Assembly (NCBI RefSeq): GCF_016808335.1
Contig: NC_053149.1
Coordinates: 59,596-123,595, forward strand
Origin: Panicum virgatum
Taxonomy: Eukaryota > Streptophyta > Magnoliopsida > Poales > Poaceae
DNA: 64,000 nucleotides
Direction: 5' to 3'
Position numbers and translations under genes: made by a program. Positions 35,646 to 49,161 of this stretch are shown here, in pieces; positions within the stretch are counted from its first letter, which is position 1; each line of letters starts with the position of its first letter. The notes beneath the pieces were generated by a model. The model was not told the DNA's origin, did no database searches, and worked only from the letters and a program-made list of their open reading frames with translations.

Positions 35646-37500
35646 GATCGAGAACTCCCGATTTTGAATCCTGTAGCTTGAGTTATAGCCTTTAAACTGC
35701 ACGGGGAAGGTATTCAAGGCTCTTAGGCCCTGTCTATCGCCCTACAGGGATCAGCGCCAGATGAATCTTTCCTATATGGTCCTTTGAGACTTGTGGGACA
35801 TGTTTGGGCAAAAATTCCTCAGTTTCATCGGAGGCTAGTCGGTTGGGCGGGTGCAACAGAGCCACCTGCTCATAATAAATCGATGAGAACGTAGGTGCCC
35901 ATTTCAATATGGTAAGGACTATTATATTTTCAAAAAAATATGTCAGGGTACTCTATATGAGTTTTTGTTCCTACAGGGTAGTATCCTGTGCCCCTATTCC
36001 AACGGGACCGAGAACTCCCGATTTTGTATCCTGTAGCATGAGTTATAGCCTTTAAACTGCACGGGGAAGGTATTCGGGGCTCTTAGGTCATGTCTATCGC
36101 CCTACAGGGATGAGTGACAGATGAATCTTAGCTATATGGTCCTTCTAGACATGTGGAACATGTTAGAGCAAAAATTCCTCAGTTTCATCGGAGGCTATTC
36201 GGTTGGGCGGGTGCAACAGAGCCACCTGCTCATAATAAATCGATGAAAACGTAGGTGCCCATTTCAATGTGGTAAGGACTATTATATTTTCAAAAAAATA
36301 TGTCAGTTTACTCTATATGAGTTTTCGTTCCTACAGGGTAGTATTCTGTGCCCCTATTCCAACGGGACCGAGAACTCCCGATTTTGGATTCTGTAGCATG
36401 AGTTATAGCCTTTAAACTACACGGGGAAGGTATTCGGGGCTCTAAAGCCCTGTCTATCGCCCTATAGGGATGAGTGACAGATGAATCTTAGCTATATGGT
36501 CCTTCTAAACATGTGGAACATGTTAGAGCAAAAATTCCTCTGTTTCATCGGAGGCTATTCGGTTGGGCGGGTGCAACAGAGCCACCTGCTCATAATAAAT
36601 CGATGAGAACGTAGGTGCCCATTTCAATGTGGTAAGGACTATTATATTTTGAAAAAAATATGTCAGGGCACTCTATATGAGTTTTTGTTCCTACAGGGTA
36701 GTATTCTGTGCCCCTATTCCAACGGGACCGAGAACTCCCGATTTTGGATCCTGTAGCATGAGTTATAGCCTTTAAACTGCACGGGGAAGGAATTCGGGGC
36801 TCTTAGGTCCTGTCTATCGCCCTACAGGGATGAGCGCCAGATGAATCTTTCCTATATGGTCCTTCTAGACATGTGGAGCATGTTTGGGCAAAAATTCCTC
36901 AGTTTTATCGGAGGCTAGTCGGTTGGGCGGGTGCATCAGAGCCACCTGCTCATAATAAATCGATGAGAAAGTAGGTGCCCATTTCAATATGGTAAGGACT
37001 ATTATATTTTCAAAAAAATATGTCAGGGTACTCTATATGAATTTTCGTTCGTACAGGGTAGTATTCTGTGCCCCTATTCCAACGGGACCGAGAACTGCCG
37101 ATTTTGGATCCTGTAGCATGAGATATAGCCTTTAAACTGCACGGGTAAGGTATTCGGGGCTCTCAGGCCCTGTCTACCGCCTTACAGGGATGAGCGCCAG
37201 ATGAATCTTTCCTATATGGTCCTTCTAGGCATGTGGGACATGTTTGAGCAAAAATTCCTCAGTTTCATCGGAGGCTAGTCGGTTGGGTGGGTGCAACAGA
37301 GCCACCTGCTCATAATAAATCGATGAGAAAGTAGGTGCCCATTTCAATGTGGTAAGGACTATTATATTTTCAAAAAACTATGTCAGGGTACTCTATATGA
37401 GTTTTTGTTCCTACAGGGTAGTATTTTGTGCCCCTATTACAATGGGATCGAGAACTCCCAATTTTGAATCCTATAGCATGTGTTATAGCCTTTAAACTGC
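35646..37500 (+). repeat. Block copy of 31.17-33.37 kb across the solo LTR
   Basis: Variants to the right of the solo LTR repeat those to its left in order: gtagcttgag (near 31197/35674), cgatgaaaacg (32125/36241), cctctgtttc (near 32419/36537), ggagcatgttt (32758/36876), caaaaaactatg (33255/37372), and attacaatggg (33319/37436). The offset is 4477 up to about 36110 and 4117 thereafter, so one 360-bp monomer is missing from the right-hand copy. Confidence 0.82.
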
Positions 37501-40100
37501 ACGGGGAAGGTATTCAAGGCTCTCAGGCCCTGTCTATCGCCCTACAGGGATCAGCGCCAGATGAATCTTTCCTATATGGTCCTTCGACACTTGTGGGACA
37601 TGTTTGGGCAAAAATTCCTCAGTTTCATCGGAGGATAGTCGGTTGGGCGGGTGCAACAGAGCCACCTGCTCATAATAAATCGATGAGAACGTAGGTGCCC
37701 ATTTCAATATGGTAAGGACTATTATATTTTCAAAAAAATATGTCACGGTACTCTATATGAGTTTTTGTTCCTACAGGGTAGTATTCTGTGCCCCTATTCT
37801 AACGGGACCGAGAACTCCCGATTTTGGATCCTGTAGCATGAGTTATAGCCTTTAAACTGCACGGGGAAGGTATTCGGGGCTCTTAGGTCCTGTCTATCTC
37901 CCTACAGGGATGAGCGCCAGATGAATCTTTCCTATATGGTCCTTCTAGACATGTGGAACATATTTGGGCAAAAATTCCTCAGTTTCATCGGAGGATAGTC
38001 GGTTGGGCGGGTGCAACAGAGCCACCCGCTCATAATAAATCGATGAGAAAGTATGTGCCCATATCAATATGGTAAGGACTATTATATTTGCAAAAAAATA
38101 TGTCAGGGTACTCTATATGAGTTTTCGTTCCTACAGGGTAGTATTCTGTGCCCCTATTCCAACGGGACCAAGAACTCCCGATTTTGGATCCTGTAGCATG
38201 AGATATAGCCTTTAAACTACACGGGGAAGGTATTCGGGGCTCTTAGGCCCTGTCTACCGCCCTACAGGGATGAGCGCTAGATGAATCTTTTCTATATGGT
38301 CCATCTAGACATGTGGGACATGTTTGAGAAAAAATTCCTCAGTTTCCTCGGAGGCTAGTCGGTTGGGCGGGTGCAATAGAGCCACCTGCTCATAATAAAT
38401 CGATGAGAAAGTAGGTGCCCATTTCAATGTGGTAAGGACTATTATATTTTCAAAAAAATATGTCAGGGTACTCTATATGAGTTTTCATTTCTACAGGGTA
38501 GTATTCTGTGCCCCTATTCCAACTGGACCTAGAATTCCCGATTTTGGATCCTGTAGCATGAGTTATAGCCTTTAAACTGCACAAGGAAGGTATTCGAGGC
38601 TCTCAGGCCCTGTCTATCGCCCTACAGGGATGAGCGCAAGATGAATCTTTCCTATATGGTCCTTCTAGACATGTGGGACATGTTTGAGCAAAAATTCCAC
38701 ATTTTCATCGGAGGCTAGTCGGTTGGGCGGGTGCAACAGAGCCATCTGCTCATAATAAATCGATGAGAAAGTAGGTGCCCATTTCAATGTGGTAAGGACT
38801 ATTATATTTTCAAAAAAATATGTCAGGGTACTCTATATGAGTTTTCATTCCTACAGGGTAGTATTCTGTGCCCCTATTCCAACGGGACCGAGAACTCCCG
38901 ATTTTGGATCCTGTAGCATGAGTTATAGCCTTTAAACTGCACGGGGAAGGTATTCGGGGCTCTCAGGCCCTGTCTATCGCCCTACAGGGATGTGCGCCAG
39001 ATGAATCTTTCCTATATGGTGCTTCTTGACATGTGAAACATGTTTGGGCAAAAATTCCTCAGTTTCATCGGAGGCTAGTCGGTTGGGCGGGTGCAACAGA
39101 GCCACCTGCTCATAATAAATTAATGAGAACATAGGTGCCCATTTCAATATGGTAAGGACTATTATATTTTCAAAAAAATATGTCAGTGTACACTATATGT
39201 GTTTTTGTTCCTACAGGGTAGTTTTCTGTGCCCCTATTCCAACGGGACCGAGAACTCCCGATTTTGGATCCTGTAGCATGAGTTATAGTCTTTAAACTGC
39301 ACGGGGAAGGTATTCGGGGCTCTCAGGCCCTGTCTATCGCCCTACAGGGATGAACACCAGATGAATCTTTCCTATATGGTCCTTCTAAACATGTGGGACA
39401 TGTTTGAGCAAAAATTCCTCAGTTTCATCGGAGGCTAGTCGGTTGGGCGGGTGCAACAGAGCCACCTGCTCATAATAAATCGATGAGATAGTAGGTGCCC
39501 ATTTCAATGTGGTAAGGACTATTATATTTTCAAAAAAAATATGTCAGGGTACTCTATACGAGTTTTCGTTCCTACAGGGTAGTTTTCTGTGCCCCTATTC
39601 CAACGGGACCGAGAACTCCCAATTTTGGATCCTGTAGCATGAGTTATAGCCTTTAAACTGCACGGGGAAGGTATTCGGGGCTCTCTGGCCCTGTCTATCG
39701 CCCTATAGGGATAAGCGCCAGATGAATCTTTTCTATATGGTCCTTCTAGACATGTGGAACATGTTTGGGTAAAAATTCCTCAGTTTCATCGGAGGCTAGT
39801 CGGTTGGGCGGGTGCAAAAGAGCCAATTGCTCATAATAAATCGATGAGAACGTAGGTGCCCATTTCAATGTCGTAAGGACTATTATATTTTCAAAAAAAT
39901 ATGTCAGGGTACTTTATATGAGTTTTCATTCCTACAGGGTAGTATTCTTGTCCCTATTTTAATGGGACCGAGAACTCCCGATTTTGGATCTTGTAGCATG
40001 AGTTATAGCCTTTAAACTGCACGAGGAAGGAATTCGGGGCTCTCAGGCCCTGTCTATCGCCCTACAGGGATGAGCGCCAGATCAATATTTCCTATATGGT
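37501..40100 (+). repeat. Diverged satellite monomers
   Basis: About seven monomers with scattered private substitutions. The first, with ggatcagcgcc and cttgtgggac, again resembles 31.25 kb and 35.75 kb. I see nothing but satellite. Confidence 0.8.
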
Positions 40101-42620
40101 CCTTCTAGACATGTGGAACATGTTTGGGCAAAAATTCCTCAGTTTCATCGGAGCCTAGTCGGTTGGGCGGGTGCAACAGAGCCACCTGCTCATAATAAAT
40201 CGATGAGAGCTAGGTGCCCATTTCAATGTGGTAAGGACTATTATATTTTCAAAAAAATATGTCAGGGTACTCTATATGAGTTTTCGTTCCTACAGGGTAG
40301 TATTCTGTGCCTCTATTCCAACGGGATCGAGAACTTCCGATTTTGAATCCTGTAGCATTAGTTATATCCTTTAAACTGCACGAGGAAGGTATTCGGGGAT
40401 CTCAGTCCCTGTCTATCGCCCTTCAGGGATGAGCGACAGATGAATCTTTCCTATATGGTCCTTCTAGACATGTGGAACATGTTTGGGCAAAAATTCCACA
40501 GTTTCATCGGAGGCTAGTCGGTTGGGCGGGTGCAAAAGAGCCAATTGCTCATAATAAATAGATGAGAACGTAGGTGCCCATTTCAATGTCGTAAGGACTA
40601 TTATATTTTCAAAAAAATATGTCAGGGTACTCTATATGAGTTTTCGTTCCTACAGGGTAGTATTCTTGTCCCTATTTTAACGGGACCGAGAACTCCCGAT
40701 TTTGGATCTTGTAGCATGAGTTATAGCCATTAAACTGCATGGGGAAGGAATTCGGGGCTCTCAGGCCCTGTCTATCGCCCTACAGGGATGAGCGCCAGAT
40801 CAATATTTCCTATATGGTCCTTCTAGACATGTGGAACATGTTTGGGCAAAAATTCCTCAGTTTCATCGGAGCCTAATCGGTTGGGCGGGTGCAACAGAGC
40901 CACCTGCTCATAATAAATCGATGAGAGCTAGGTGCCCATTTCAATGTGGTAAGGACTATTATATTTTCAAAAAAATATGTCAGGGTACTCTATATGAGTT
41001 TTCGTTCCTACAGGGTAGTATTCTGTGCCTCTATTCCAACGGGATCGAGAACTTCCGATTTTGAATCCTGTAGCATTAGTTATATCCTTTAAACTGCACG
41101 GGGAAGGTATTCGGGGATCTCAGTCCCTGTCTATCGCCCTTCAGGGATGAGCGACAGATGAATCTTTCCTATATGGTCCTTCTAGACATGTGGAACATGT
41201 TTGGGCAAAAATTCCACAGTTTCATCGGAGGCTAGTCGGTTGGGCGGGTGCAATAGAGCCAATTGCTCATAATAAATCGATGAGAACGTAGGTGCCCATT
41301 TCAATGTCGTAAGGACTATTATATTTTCAAAAAAATATGTCAGGGTACTCTATATGAGTTTTCGTTCCTACAGGGTAGTATTCTTGTCCCTATTTTAACG
41401 GGACCGAGAACTCCCGATTTTGGATCCTGTAGCATGAGTTATAGCCTTTAAACTGCACGAGGAAGGTATTCGGGGCTCTCTGGCCCTGTCTATCGCCCTA
41501 TAGTGATAAGTGCCAGATGAATCTTTCCTATATGGTCCTTCTAGACATGTGGAACATGGTTGGGTAAAAATTCCTCAGTTTCATCGGAGGCTACTCGGTT
41601 GGGCGGGTGCAACAGAGCCACCTGCTCATAATAAATCGATGAGAACGTAGGTTCCCATTTCAATGTGGTAAGGACTATTATATTTTCAAAAAAATATGTC
41701 AGGGTACTCTATATGAGTTTTCGTTCCTACAAGGTAGTATTCTGTGCCTCTATTCCAACGGGATCGAGAACTTCCGATTTTGAATCCTGTAGCATTAGTT
41801 ATATCCTTTAAACTGCACGGGGAAGGTATTCGGGGATCTCAGTCCCTGTCTATCGCCCTTCAGGGATGAGCGACAGATGAATCTTTCCTATATGGTCCTT
41901 CTAGATATGTGGAACATGTTTGGGCAAAAATTCCACAGTTTCATCGGAGGCTAGTCGGTTGGGCGGGTGCAATAGAGCCAATTGCTCATAATAAATCGAT
42001 GAGAACGTAGGTGCCCATTTCAATGTCGTAAGGACTATTATATTTTCAAAAAAATATGTCAGGGTACGCTATATGAGTTTTCGTTCCTACAGGGTAGTAT
42101 TCTTGTCCCTATTTTAACGGGACCGAGAACTCCCGATTTTGGATCCTGTAGCATGAGTTATAGCCTTTAAACTGCACGAGGAAGGTATTCGGGGCTCTCT
42201 GGCCCTGTCTATCGCCCTATAGGGATAAGCGCCAGATGAATCTTTCCTATATGGTCCTTCTAGACATGTGGAACATGTTTGGGTAAAAATTCCTCAGTTT
42301 CATCGGAGGCTAGTCGGTTGGGCGGGTGCAACAGAGCCACCTGCTCATAATAAATTGATGAGAACGTAGGTTCCCATTTCAATGTGGTAAGGACTATTAT
42401 ATTTTTCAAAAAAATATGTCAGGGTACTCTATATGAGTTTTCATTCCTACAGGGTAGTATTCTGTGCCCCTATTCCAACGGGATCGAGAACACCCGATTT
42501 TGGATCCTGTAGCATGAGTTATATCCTTTAAACTGCACGAGGAAGGTATTCGGGGATCTCAGTCCCTGTCTATCGCCCTTCAGGGATGAGCGACAGATGA
42601 ATCTTTCCTATATGGTCCTT
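40101..42620 (+). repeat. A/B and C/B dimers, start of the homogenised right-hand domain
   Basis: Two A/B dimers 718 bp apart (equivalent points 40113 and 40831) are followed by C-type monomers carrying ctacaaggtagt (near 41728), tacgctatatg (near 42066) and an extra T in atatttttcaaa (near 42401). These last markers recur in the hexamer at 55.6-62.1 kb. Confidence 0.8.
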
Positions 42621-45600
42621 CTAGACATGTGGAACATGTTTGGGCAAAAATTCCACAGTTTCATCGGAGGCTAGTCGGTTGGGCAGGTGCAAAAGAGCCA
42701 ATTGCTCATAATAAATCGATGAGAACGTAGGTGCCCATTTCAATGTCGTAAGGACTATTATATTTTCAAAAAATATGTCAGGGTACTCTATATGAGTTTT
42801 CGTTCCTATAGGGTAGTATTCTTGTCCCTATTTTAACGGGACCGAGAACTCCCGATTTTGGATCTTGTAGCATGAGTTATAGCCTTTAAACTGCACGGGG
42901 AAGGAATTCGGGGCTCTCAGGCCCTGTCTATCGCCCTACAGGGATGAGCGCCAGATCAATATTTCCTATATGGTCCTTCTAGACATGTGGAACATGTTTG
43001 GGCAAAAATTCCTCAGTTTCATCGGAGCCTAGTCGGTTGGGCGGGTGCAACAGAGCCACCTGCTCATAATAAATCGATGAGAGCTAGGTGCCCATTTCAA
43101 TGTGGTAAGGACTATTATATTTTCAAAAAAATATGTCAGGGTACTCTATATGAGTTTTCGTTCCTACAGGGTAGTATTCTGTGCCTCTATTCCAACGGGA
43201 TCGAGAACTTCCGATTTTGAATCCTGTAGCATTAGTTATATCCTTTAAACTGCACGAGGAAGGTATTCGGGGATCTCAGTCCCTGTCTATCGCCCTCCAG
43301 GGATGAGCGACAGATGAATCTTTCCTATATGGTCCTTCTAGACATGTGGAACATGTTTGGACAAAAATTCCACAGTTTCATCGGAGGCTAGTCGGTTGGG
43401 CGGGTGCAAAAGAGCCAATTGCTCATAATAAATCGATGAGAACGTAGGTGCCTATTTCAATGTCGTAAGGACTATTATATTTTCAAAAAAATATGTCAGG
43501 GTACTCTATATGAGTTTTCGTTCCTATAGGGTAGAATTCTTGTCCCTATTTTAACGGGACCGAGAACTCCCGATTTTGGATCTTGTAGCATGAGTTATAG
43601 CCTTTAAACTGCACGGGGAAGGAATTCGGGGCTCTCAGGCCCTGTCTATCGCCCTACAGGGATGAGCGCCAGATCAATATTTCCTATATGGTCCTTCTAG
43701 ACATGTGGAACATGTTTGGGCAAAAATTCCTCAGTTTCATCGGAGCCTAGTCGGTTGGGTGGGTGCAACAGAGCCACCTGCTCATAATAAATCGATGAGA
43801 GCTAGGTGCCCATTTCAATGTGGTAAGGACTATTATATTTTCAAAAAAATATGTCAGGGTACTCTATATGAGTTTTCGTTCCTACAGGGTAGTATTCTGT
43901 GCCTCTATTCCAACGGGATCGAGAACTTCCGATTTTGAATCCTGTAGCATTAGTTATATCCTTTAAACTGCACGGGGAAGGTATTCGGGGATCTCAGTCC
44001 CTGTCTATCGCCCTCCAGGGATGAGCGACAGATGAATCTTTCCTATATGGTCCTTCTAGACATGTGGAACATGTTTGGGCAAAAATTCCACAGTTTCATC
44101 GGAGGCTAGTCGGTTGGGCGGGTGCAAAAGAGCCAATTGCTCATAATAAATCGATGAGAACGTAGGTGCCCATTTCAATGTCGTAAGGACTATTATATTT
44201 TCAAAAAAATATGTCAGGGTACTCTATATGAGTTTTCGTTCCTACAGGGTAGTATTCTTGTCCCTATTTTAACGGGACCGAGAACTCCCGATTTTGGATC
44301 TTGTAGCATGAGTTATAGCCATTAAACTGCACGGGGAAGGAATTCGGGGCTCTCAGGCCCTGTCTATCGCCCTACAGGGATGAGCGCCAGATCAATATTT
44401 CCTATATGGTCCTTCTAGACATGTGGAACATGTTTGGGCAAAAATTCCTCAGTTTCATCGGAGCCTAGTCGGTTGGGCGGGTGCAACAGAGCCACCTGCT
44501 CATAATAAATCGATGAGAGCTAGGTGCCCATTTCAATGTGGTAAGGACTATTATATTTTCAAAAAAATATGTCAGGGTACTCTATATGAGTTTTCGTTCC
44601 TACAGGGTAGTATTCTGTGCCTCTATTCCAACGGGATCGAGAACTTCCGATTTTGAATCCTGTAGCATTAGTTATATCCTTTAAACTGCACGGGGAAGGT
44701 ATTCGGGGATCTCAGTCCCTGTCTATCGCCCTCCAGGGATGAGCGACAGATGAATCTTTCCTATATGGTCCTTCTAGACATGTGGAACATGTTTGGGCAA
44801 AAATTCCACAGTTTCATCGGAGGCTAGTCGGTTGGGCGGGTGCAAAAGAGCCAATTGCTCATAATAAATCGATGAGAACGTAGGTGCCCATTTCAATGTC
44901 GTAAGGACTATTATATTTTCAAAAAAATATGTCAGGGTACTCTATATGAGTTTTCGTTCCTACAGGGTAGTATTCTTGTCCCTATTTTAACGGGACCGAG
45001 AACTCCCGATTTTGGATCTTGTAGCATGAGTTATAGCCATTAAACTGCACGGGGAAGGAATTCGGGGCTCTCAGGCCCTGTCTATCGCCCTACAGGGATG
45101 AGCGCCAGATCAATATTTCCTATATGGTCCTTCTAGACATGTGGAACATGTTTGGGCAAAAATTCCTCAGTTTCATCGGAGCCTAGTCGGTTGGGCGGGT
45201 GCAACAGAGCCACCTGCTCATAATAAATCGATGAGAGCTAGGTGCCCATTTCAATGTGGTAAGGACTATTATATTTTCAAAAAAATATGTCAGGGTACTC
45301 TATATGAGTTTTCGTTCCTACAGGGTAGTATTCTGTGCCTCTATTCCAACGGGATCGAGAACTTCCGATTTTGAATCCTGTAGCATTAGTTATATCCTTT
45401 AAACTGCACGGGGAAGGTATTCGGGGATCTCAGTCCCTGTCTATCGCCCTTCAGGGATGAGCGACAGATGAATCTTTCCTATATGGTCCTTCTAGACATG
45501 TGGAACATGTTTGGGCAAAAATTCCACAGTTTCATCGGAGGCTAGTCGGTTGGGCGGGTGCAAAAGAGCCAATTGCTCATAATAAATCGATGAGAACGTA

Positions 45601-46260
45601 GGTGCCCATTTCAATGTCGTAAGGACTATTATATTTTCAAAAAAATATGTCAGGGTACTCTATATGAGTTTTCGTTCCTACAGGGTAGTATTCTTGTCCC
45701 TATTTTAACGGGACCGAGAACTCCCGATTTTGGATCTTGTAGCATGAGTTATAGCCATTAAACTGCACGGGGAAGGAATTCGGGGCTCTCAGGCCCTGTC
45801 TATCGCCCTACAGGGATGAGCGCCAGATCAATATTTCCTATATGGTCCTTCTAGACATGTGGAACATGTTTGGGCAAAAATTCCTCAGTTTCATCGGAGC
45901 CTAGTCGGTTGGGCGGGTGCAACAGAGCCACCTGCTCATAATAAATCGATGAGAGCTAGGTGCCCATTTCAATGTGGTAAGGACTATTATATTTTCAAAA
46001 AAATATGTCAGGGTACTCTATATGAGTTTTCGTTCCTACAGGGTAGTATTCTGTGCCTCTATTCCAACGGGATCGAGAACTTCCGATTTTGAATCCTGTA
46101 GCATTAGTTATATCCTTTAAACTGCACGGGGAAGGTATTCGGGGATCTCAGTCCCTGTCTATCGCCCTTCAGGGATGAGCGACAGATGAATCTTTCCTAT
46201 ATGGTCCTTCTAGACATGTGGAACATGTTTGGGCAAAAATTCCACAGTTTCATCGGAGGC
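42621..46260 (+). repeat. Near-perfect A/B dimer array (718-bp period, five copies)
   Basis: Equivalent points fall at 42987, 43705, 44423, 45141 and 45859, exactly 718 bp apart, with only a few base differences between copies. The exact period and low divergence mark this as one of the most recently amplified parts of the array. Confidence 0.88.
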
Positions 46261-49161
46261 TAGTCGGTTGGGCGGGTGCAATAGAGCCAATTGCTCATAA
46301 TAAATCGATGAGAACGTAGGTGCCCATTTCAATGTCGTAAGGACTATTATATTTTCAAAAAAATATGTCAGGGTACTCTATATGAGTTTTCGTTCCTACA
46401 GGGTAGTATTCTTGTCCCTATTTTAACGGGACCGAGAACTCCCGATTTTGGATCCTGTAGCATGAGTTATAGCCTTTAAACTGCACGAGGAAGGTATTCG
46501 GGGCTCTCTGGCCCTGTCTATCGCCCTATAGGGATAAGTGCCAGATGAATCTTTCCTATATGGTCCTTCTAGACATGTGGAACATGTTTGGGTAAAAATT
46601 CCTCAGTTTCATCGGAGGCTAGTCGGTTGGGCGGGTGCAACAGAGCCACCTGCTCATAATAAATCGATGAGAACGTAGGTTCCCATTTCAATGTGGTAAG
46701 GACTATTATATTTTCAAAAAAATATGTCAGGGTACTCTATATGAGTTTTCATTCCTACAGGGTAGTATTCTTGTCCCTATTTTAACGGGACCGAGAACTC
46801 AAAATTTTGGATCCAGTAGCATGAGTTATAGCCTTTAAACTTCACGGGGAAGGTATTCGGGGCTCTCAGGCCCTGTCTATCGCCCTTCAGGGATGAGCGA
46901 CAGATGAATCTTTCCTATATGGTCCTTCTAGACATGTGGAACATGTTTGGGCAAAAATTCCTCAGTTTCATCGGAGGCTAGTCGGTTGGGCGGGTGCAAA
47001 AGAGCCAATTGCTCATAATGAATCGATGAGAACGTAGGTGCCCATTTCAATGTGGTAAGGACTATTATATTTTCAAAAAAATATGTCAGGGTACTCTATA
47101 TGAGTTTTCGTTCCTACAGGGTAGTATTCTGTGCCTCTATTCCAACGGGATCGAGAACTTCCGATTTTGAATCCTGTAGCATTAGTTATATCCTTTAAAC
47201 TGCACGGGGAAGGTATTCGGGGATCTCAGTCCCTGTCTATCGCCCTTCAGGGATGAGCGACAGATGAATCTTTCCTATATGGTCCTTCTAGACATGTGGA
47301 ACATGTTTGGGCAAAAATTCCACAGTTTCATCGGAGGCTAGTCGGTTGGGCGGGTGCAAAAGAGCCAATTGCTCATAATAAATCGATGAGAACGTAGGTG
47401 CCCATTTCAATGTCGTAAGGACTATTATATTTTCAAAAAAATATGTCAGGGTACTCTATATGAGTTTTCGTTCCTACAGGGTAGTATTCTTGTCCCTATT
47501 TTAACGGGACCGAGAACTCCCGATTTTGGATCTTGTAGCATGAGTTATAGCCATTAAACTGCACGGGGAAGGAATTCGGGGCTCTCAGGCCCTGTCTATC
47601 GCCCTACAGGGATGAGCGCCAGATCAATATTTCCTATATGGTCCTTCTAGACATGTGGAACATGTTTGGGCAAAAATTCCTCAGTTTCATCGGAGCCTAG
47701 TCGGTTGGGCGGGTGCAACAGAGCCACCTGCTCATAATAAATCGATGAGAGCTAGGTGCCCATTTCAATGTGGTAAGGACTATTATATTTTCAAAAAAAT
47801 ATGTCAGGGTACTCTATATGAGTTTTCGTTCCTACAGGGTAGTATTCTGTGCCTCTATTCCAACGGGATCGAGAACTTCCGATTTTGAATCCTGTAGCAT
47901 TAGTTATATCCTTTAAACTGCACGGGGAAGGTATTCGGGGATCTCAGTCCCTGTCTATCGCCCTTCAGGGATGAGCGACAGATGAATCTTTCCTATATGG
48001 TCCTTCTAGACATGTGGAACATGTTTGGGCAAAAATTCCACAGTTTCATCGGAGGCTAGTCGGTTGGGCGGGTGCAATAGAGCCAATTGCTCATAATAAA
48101 TCGATGAGAACGTAGGTGCCCATTTCAATGTCGTAAGGACTATTATATTTTCAAAAAAATATGTCAGGGTACTCTATATGAGTTTTCGTTCCTACAGGGT
48201 AGTATTCTTGTCCCTATTTTAACGGGACCGAGAACTCCCGATTTTGGATCCTGTAGCATGAGTTATAGCCTTTAAACTGCACGAGGAAGGTATTCGGGGC
48301 TCTCTGGCCCTGTCTATCGCCCTATAGGGATAAGTGCCAGATGAATCTTTCCTATATGGTCCTTCTAGACATGTGGAACATGTTTGGGTAAAAATTCCTC
48401 AGTTTCATCGGAGGCTAGTCGGTTGGGCGGGTGCAACAGAGCCACCTGCTCATAATAAATCGATGAGAACGTAGGTTCCCATTTCAATGTGGTAAGGACT
48501 ATTATATTTTCAAAAAAATATGTCAGGGTACTCTATATGAGTTTTCATTCCTACAGGGTAGTATTCTTGTCCCTATTTTAACGGGACCGAGAACTCAAAA
48601 TTTTGGATCCAGTAGCATGAGTTATAGCCTTTAAACTTCACGGGGAAGGTATTCGGGGCTCTCAGGCCCTGTCTATCGCCCTTCAGGGATGAGCGACAGA
48701 TGAATCTTTCCTATATGGTCCTTCTAGACATGTGGAACATGTTTGGGCAAAAATTCCTCAGTTTCATCGGAGGCTAGTCGGTTGGGCGGGTGCAAAAGAG
48801 CCAATTGCTCATAATGAATCGATGAGAACGTAGGTGCCCATTTCAATGTCGTAAGGACTATTATATTTTCAAAAAAATATGTCAGGGTACTCTACATGAG
48901 TTTTCGTTCCTACAGGGTAGTATTCTTGTCCCTATTTTAACGGGACCGAGAACTCAAAATTTTGGATCCAGTAGCATGAGTTATAGCCTTGAAACTGCAC
49001 GGGGAAGGTATTCGGGGCTCTCTGGCCCTGTCTATTGCCCTATAGGGATAAGCGCCATATGAATCTTTCCTATATGGTCCTTCTAGACATGTGGAACATG
49101 TTTGGGTAAAAATTCCTCAGTTTCATCAGAGGCTAGTCGGTTGGGCGGGTGCAACAGAGCC
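46261..49161 (+). repeat. Pentamer re-copy (offset 1796 bp) and adjoining monomers
   Basis: The A-monomer landmark at 45859 recurs at 47655, and the unusual aactcaaaattttggatccag variant ending its actc at 46800 recurs at 48596, both at +1796 (five monomers). A third such variant lies at about 48952 with a ctacatgag change. Confidence 0.78.
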
